Of a stretch of DNA of 64,000 nucleotides, positions 60,543 through 64,000 are shown piece by piece. Numbering within the stretch: position 1 is the stretch's first letter; the number at the start of each line of letters is the position of its first letter. The position numbers were made by a program, and so were the translations under genes. Below the pieces are notes generated by a model. The model did no database searches, had not been told where the DNA came from, and saw nothing but the letters and a program-made list of their open reading frames with translations. The DNA lies in assembly GCF_009758125.1 (NCBI RefSeq), contig NZ_WRXO01000016.1, positions 17,331-81,330 on the forward strand, in the 5' to 3' direction. The stretch is from Chitinophaga oryziterrae. GTDB taxonomy: Bacteria; Bacteroidota; Bacteroidia; Chitinophagales; Chitinophagaceae.

Positions 60543-61742
60543 CTATTCCTCTCCTTCTTCATCACCATTACCGTGTCCCATAATAGCGCTGATCGGTTTC
60601 ACGGCATGATAGATATTACGGTTGTATTTATTTCCCAGGATGATAATAGTGGTCGTATCTTTTATAATACGGTAGAATACGGTGTTATTGCCATGCCACC
60701 ATCCGTTATGGTAAACGATCTTGCTGCTGTCCGGATAAACCATCAGCCGCCAGCCTAATCCATAATTACGAACACCTGCTTTTTCATGGCTATAGGGGGT
60801 ATAAGCCGCCTTGATAGTTTCGGGACTGAAGATTTTATCACTATACATGGCCTGGTCCCATTTCAGCATATCCTGTGCGGTGCTGTAAATGCCTTTGTCG
60901 CCGATCACCCCGTCAAAATAAGTATCCGGTTCCGCCTGGCCATTGTATTTATGGCTCACGGTCTGATGAGGACGGGCCGCTGTAGAAGGATCATATACAA
61001 AGGTATTATTCATGCCCAGAGGTGCAAAGAACGTTTGCTGCATGAAGTTGGCGTATTTTTGTCCGGTTACTTTTTCAATCACAGAACCCAGCAGCATAAA
61101 GTTGGTGTTACAATACTGAAAATGGGTATTGGGCTGATGCTGCACCGGTGGTTTATGTTTTTCCATCAGGGCAATTACATCGTCATTGGTCAGGAATTTA
61201 TCCTTATCCGGCCATATGCTATCGCAGAAATAAAGGTAATTAGGTAAACCGCTGCGGTGTGAAAGGAGCATACGAAGGGTAATGCCCATATATGGAAATC
61301 CGGGAATGTATTTCTGTATATTATCATCCAGGCTCAGTTTCTGTCTTTCGGCCAGCCACATGATACCCATACCAGTAAATGTTTTGGAAACGGAAGCCAT
61401 CTGAAAGGAAGAGCTGTCTGTTATGAAAGATGATTTGGTACGATAATTTTCCAGGCCATGGTATTGTTCGAAGATGACAACTCCTTTTTTAGCCACTATA
61501 ATAGATCCGTTAAATCCTCCTCTCAATAGCTGGGTTTGGTAAAAGTTGGCCAGTTCCTGCTGTTGTGCTTTTGTATGAGGGGAGCTCAACACTGCTGCTG
61601 TAAGCTCATCAGGAACCGCTTTACTAATGGTAGTATCTTGTTTTGCTGTCTTTTTCCTATTATTCGCTGCATTGCTGCTGCATGCGGATACGGCTGAAAA
61701 TGTAATCCCGGATATAGTTAGTACGATAAGTGCTGCTTTCAT
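60543..61742 (-). CDS. Serine beta-lactamase-like hydrolase lipoprotein (class C / PBP4* type)
   Basis: 399 residues. A lipoprotein signal has lipobox VSAC with lipid Cys21. The SxxK motif is SVSK (Ser117, Lys120), the YxN motif is YCN (210-212), and HNGWWHG likely takes the KTG position. This is the Beta-lactamase (PF00144) family, which includes esterases, D-aminopeptidases and some resistance enzymes; most members are not true beta-lactamases. It converges with the CDF gene, leaving a 3-bp gap. Confidence 0.88.
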   Translation of the reverse strand: MKAALIVLTISGITFSAVSACSSNAANNRKKTAKQDTTISKAVPDELTAAVLSSPHTKAQQQELANFYQTQLLRGGFNGSIIVAKKGVVIFEQYHGLENYRTKSSFITDSSSFQMASVSKTFTGMGIMWLAERQKLSLDDNIQKYIPGFPYMGITLRMLLSHRSGLPNYLYFCDSIWPDKDKFLTNDDVIALMEKHKPPVQHQPNTHFQYCNTNFMLLGSVIEKVTGQKYANFMQQTFFAPLGMNNTFVYDPSTAARPHQTVSHKYNGQAEPDTYFDGVIGDKGIYSTAQDMLKWDQAMYSDKIFSPETIKAAYTPYSHEKAGVRNYGLGWRLMVYPDSSKIVYHNGWWHGNNTVFYRIIKDTTTIIILGNKYNRNIYHAVKPISAIMGHGNGDEEGEE

Positions 61743-61880
61743 TCTGCAAGTTAGAGACGATTCGTATTATAAGCGTAAGCGTTAAATTTATGACCTAATG
61801 ACTTGTTACACAAAAAAAAGAGGTAGGAATGTGCAATTTTAAAGGTATTTTAAGTTTTAAAGCCTAAAAATTTGAAAAAA

Positions 61881-61898
61881 GTGCCTAAATAGGGGCAC
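61881..61898. other. Small hairpin in the serA upstream region
   Basis: GTGCC (61881-61885) pairs with GGCAC (61894-61898), flanked by A-runs on the left and T-runs on the right after one mismatch. It lies in the 292-bp divergent gap, 35 bp before the serA promoter, so it may be a regulatory structure and not a terminator. Confidence 0.3.
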
Positions 61899-61932
61899 AT
61901 TTTTGACGAAATTAAATTTGACAGCCCAACTG

Positions 61933-61963
61933 TTTGATTATTGCGTAACATCTTTTAGGTTTG
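61933..61963 (+). promoter_or_regulatory. Bacteroidota-type promoter of serA
   Basis: TTTG (61933-61936) and TAGGTTTG (61956-61963) are separated by 19 bases, a full match to the TTTG / TAnnTTTG consensus and the best one in the window. The message would start near 61970, leaving a ~65-base leader. Confidence 0.7.
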
Positions 61964-62034
61964 TGACCTGTTTGCCCCTTATATCAATTATTAAGCCAAT
62001 TGAAAAGCATAGGGAAATATATAAATTATAAGAT

Positions 62035-63273
62035 ATGGATCAGCAAAAGTTGACAAGTTATCCGAAGGAGAAGATTAATATTTTATTGTTGGAAAATATC
62101 AGTGATGCTGCAGCAGCAGAGTTTACATCGGCTGGGTATGCTAACGTAAAAAGGTTGTCGGGCGCACTGAATGAGGAAGATCTGATCCGCGAAGTAAAAG
62201 ATGTACATCTGTTAGGTATCCGTTCCAAAACACATGTAACCCGGAAAGTACTGGAAGCAGCAAACAAGCTGCAAGCCATCGGTTGCTTTTGTATAGGCAC
62301 CAACCAGGTAGATCTGAAAAACGCCACGGAGCATGGAGTAACCGTATTCAATGCCCCATATTCCAACACCCGTTCTGTAGCGGAACTGGTGATAGGGTTA
62401 TCGATCATGCTGATACGCCGTATTCCGGACAAGAATACTGCTGCCCATGAGGGGAAATGGATGAAAGAAGCCAAAGGCAGTTATGAACTGCGCGGTAAAT
62501 CGCTGGGTATTGTAGGGTATGGTAATATAGGCAGTCAGTTGAGCATCCTTGCGGAAGCAATGGGTATGAACGTGCTTTATTACGATGTGGAGACCAAACT
62601 GCCATTAGGTAATGCGGTACAGGTGAGAACACTGGAAACACTGTTTGAACATTCAGATATCATTTCCCTGCATGTACCGTCTACGGAAGGCACCAATAAT
62701 ATGATTACCAAGGAGGTACTGTCTCATGCCAAGCACGGGGCTATTTTCATCAATTACGCACGTGGTGAGGTGGTTGACCTGGATGCATTGAAGGATGCGC
62801 TGGTAAGCGGCCAGTTATCCGGTGCTGCCATAGATGTATTCCCGGTAGAGCCTGAAAAGAACGGCGCCGTATTTACGTCTCCTTTACAGAAATTACCGAA
62901 TGTGATCTTAACGCCACATATCGGGGGAAGTACGGAAGAAGCGCAACATAATATTGGCCTGGATGTAAGCAGTAAAATGCTGAACTACCTGGAAAAAGGG
63001 GCCAGCTTTGGTTCTCATACTATTCCGGCTATCAATGTTCCGGCTATTGATCATACACACAGGATCCTTCATATTCATGAGAATGTACCGGGTGTATTAT
63101 CTGAAATAAATACGGTGTTATCCCGGAATAAAATCAATATTCTTGGTCAGTATCTGAAGACAAGTGACACTATTGGTTATGTGGTGCTGGATGTGGATAC
63201 CAAATTATCGAAAGAAGCATTTTCATTACTGAGAGAAGTGAAACATACTATTAAAGCAAGGTTACTGTATTAG
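62035..63273 (+). CDS. serA: D-3-phosphoglycerate dehydrogenase
   Basis: 412 residues, the E. coli SerA length class. NAD motif GYGNIGSQ, active-site Arg in NYARGEVVD, Glu in VFPVEPEKN and His in LTPHIGGSTEEAQ are present. The C-terminal ~75 residues form an ACT domain (HENVPGVLSEINTVL), which in this class binds L-serine for feedback inhibition. It makes 3-phosphohydroxypyruvate for serine synthesis. It stands alone with its own promoter and terminator. Confidence 0.95.
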   Translation: MDQQKLTSYPKEKINILLLENISDAAAAEFTSAGYANVKRLSGALNEEDLIREVKDVHLLGIRSKTHVTRKVLEAANKLQAIGCFCIGTNQVDLKNATEHGVTVFNAPYSNTRSVAELVIGLSIMLIRRIPDKNTAAHEGKWMKEAKGSYELRGKSLGIVGYGNIGSQLSILAEAMGMNVLYYDVETKLPLGNAVQVRTLETLFEHSDIISLHVPSTEGTNNMITKEVLSHAKHGAIFINYARGEVVDLDALKDALVSGQLSGAAIDVFPVEPEKNGAVFTSPLQKLPNVILTPHIGGSTEEAQHNIGLDVSSKMLNYLEKGASFGSHTIPAINVPAIDHTHRILHIHENVPGVLSEINTVLSRNKINILGQYLKTSDTIGYVVLDVDTKLSKEAFSLLREVKHTIKARLLY

Positions 63274-63290
63274 TAGCTGATAGCTGAATG

Positions 63291-63326
63291 AAAAAGGTTG
63301 GAAGATAATTCTTCCAACCTTTTTTT
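63291..63326. terminator. Bidirectional terminator after serA
   Basis: A stem of about 15 pairs (AAAAAGGTTGGAAGA / TCTTCCAACCTTTTT) with a 4-base TAAT loop has T-runs on the plus strand and T-rich sequence on the minus strand. It serves serA and the convergent surface-protein gene. Confidence 0.9.
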
Positions 63327-63340
63327 ATGCTTTGTAATGA

Positions 63341-63364
63341 GCAAGGCGCCTCGTGACGCCTTGC
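63341..63364. terminator. Second hairpin between serA and the surface-protein gene
   Basis: GCAAGGCG (63341-63348) pairs with CGCCTTGC (63357-63364). It lies 13 bp after the minus-strand stop at 63378 and probably assists termination of that gene. Confidence 0.5.
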
Positions 63365-63377
63365 CTGTTTGTATTTT

Positions 63378-64000
63378 TTATCGGAGTACGGTTACTTCTC
63401 CTTTTGCTATGATCACTGATCCACCTAAGGTTTTCTTATAGGTCAGCAACCACACATAAGTTCCATTGTCTACAAGGCGTCCGCCGAATCTGCCATCCCA
63501 TCCCTTCTGGGAGTCCTTACTGTTAAATACCTCCTGACCCCAACGATTGAAAACATGGAATTCGTAATCATATACTGATCCGTTAACCACTGGTTTGAAT
63601 GTATCGTTGTTACCGTCGCCATTTGGTGTGAAGGCATTCGGGAATTGTGGTTTATTGTCACATTCTTTAAACGTTACAGCTATCTGGTCTGTAGCAGTAC
63701 CACAATCATTGTAGACTGTTACTGAGTAATAACCGGACACAGTTACCGGGTAAGTTGGTGTGGTGGCACCATCCTGCCATTTGATACTGTTACCTGTTCC
63801 CGCATTTACCGTCAGGGTCAGTGTCTGACCTTTACACAAGGTCGTATCGTTACCCAGCAGCACCGCAGGGATGCCTGCTACATTTACACTCACACTATCC
63901 ATCGTGATCTTAGAACAGAACTTATCCATTACAGAGATGGTGTACTTACCAGGTTGTGTGATTTCTTTCACCGGATTGGTATCTCCATCATTCCAGAGGT
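63378..64000 (-). CDS. Surface protein with T9SS type B (gliding-associated CHU_C) sorting domain, 5' end cut
   Basis: The frame stays open to the right window edge and the in-frame GTG at 63971 is internal, so the N-terminal part is outside. The visible ~207 residues contain Ig/PKD-like repeat material (SVNVAGIPAVLLGNDTTLC, WQDGATTPTYPVTVSGYY) and the CHU_C domain: FPNAFTPNGDGNND, FNRWGQEVFNS, GWDGRFGG and YVWLLTYK. This is the type B signal for T9SS secretion, common in large adhesins and gliding proteins. Full size and ligand are not visible. Confidence 0.85.
   Translation of the reverse strand, partial: LWNDGDTNPVKEITQPGKYTISVMDKFCSKITMDSVSVNVAGIPAVLLGNDTTLCKGQTLTLTVNAGTGNSIKWQDGATTPTYPVTVSGYYSVTVYNDCGTATDQIAVTFKECDNKPQFPNAFTPNGDGNNDTFKPVVNGSVYDYEFHVFNRWGQEVFNSKDSQKGWDGRFGGRLVDNGTYVWLLTYKKTLGGSVIIAKGEVTVLR

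Noticed and set aside
60543..61742. True beta-lactamase resistance gene
   Set aside because: SxxK and YxN motifs are shared by many esterases and peptidases of the same family, the protein is a lipoprotein, and the KTG triad is replaced by a different motif.

Overview
This window looks like chromosomal DNA of a Bacteroidota bacterium, most likely a Chitinophagaceae member close to Chitinophaga; I infer the family and cannot confirm it. Supporting signs are type IX secretion sorting domains of type A (two proteins) and type B (gliding-associated, one protein), a TonB-dependent receptor with an N-terminal carboxypeptidase-regulatory domain, a DUF5686 protein, a fused SpmA-SpmB protein, few Shine-Dalgarno sites, and promoter-like TTTG...TAnnTTTG elements. 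Both edge genes are cut by the window.

Region 1 (about 2.8-29.7 kb) is a divergent exopolysaccharide locus of the Wzx/Wzy type. The minus-strand arm encodes a GT2 glycosyltransferase, three acyltransferase-3 membrane proteins, a 2250-residue secreted multidomain esterase, a Wzc-like co-polymerase whose kinase features are degenerate, a Wzx-like flippase, a GT4 enzyme, a 34-residue membrane microprotein coupled to the GT4 gene, a Wzy/WaaL-like polymerase or ligase, a half-length TolC-like protein and a secreted alpha/beta hydrolase. The plus-strand arm encodes a stand-alone receiver, a priming sugar transferase fused to a degenerate receiver-like domain, two GT2s, a GT4, a UDP-sugar epimerase/dehydratase and a methyltransferase, and ends in a clear terminator. 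A 530-bp region with a small palindrome separates the arms. No Wza-type outer-membrane exporter was found in the window.

Region 2 (29.8-36.7 kb) holds housekeeping and transport genes: a thiamine-binding MTH1187-family protein, a YeiH-type exporter, SpmAB, YchF and a TonB-dependent receptor. Region 3 (36.8-42.9 kb) is a four-gene czc-type heavy-metal efflux operon (small protein, CzcC, CzcB, CzcA) ending in a perfect 14-bp terminator stem. Region 4 (43-50.6 kb) has metX, an osmC-like gene, a metZ-like gene preceded by two copies of a 13-bp palindrome, an 86-nt foldback element, membrane and DUF5686 proteins, a 39-residue microprotein and trhO. Region 5 (50.7-64 kb) contains an RND-adaptor-like lipoprotein lacking its lipoyl and coiled-coil part, a 146-bp inverted-repeat element, an OmpR-type two-component system, an ABC-F protein, a DUF3347 lipoprotein, thrS-infC, a CDF transporter with a Cys-rich tail, a serine hydrolase, serA and a truncated type-B-sorted surface protein.

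Two themes recur: building, decorating and exporting a surface polysaccharide, and metal handling (czc operon, stripped adaptor, DUF3347 lipoprotein, CDF transporter). The strongest candidates for something undescribed are the receiver plus pseudo-receiver arrangement at the priming transferase, the giant esterase with three copies of a shared domain, the stripped adaptor, the two microproteins, and the two large intergenic inverted repeats.
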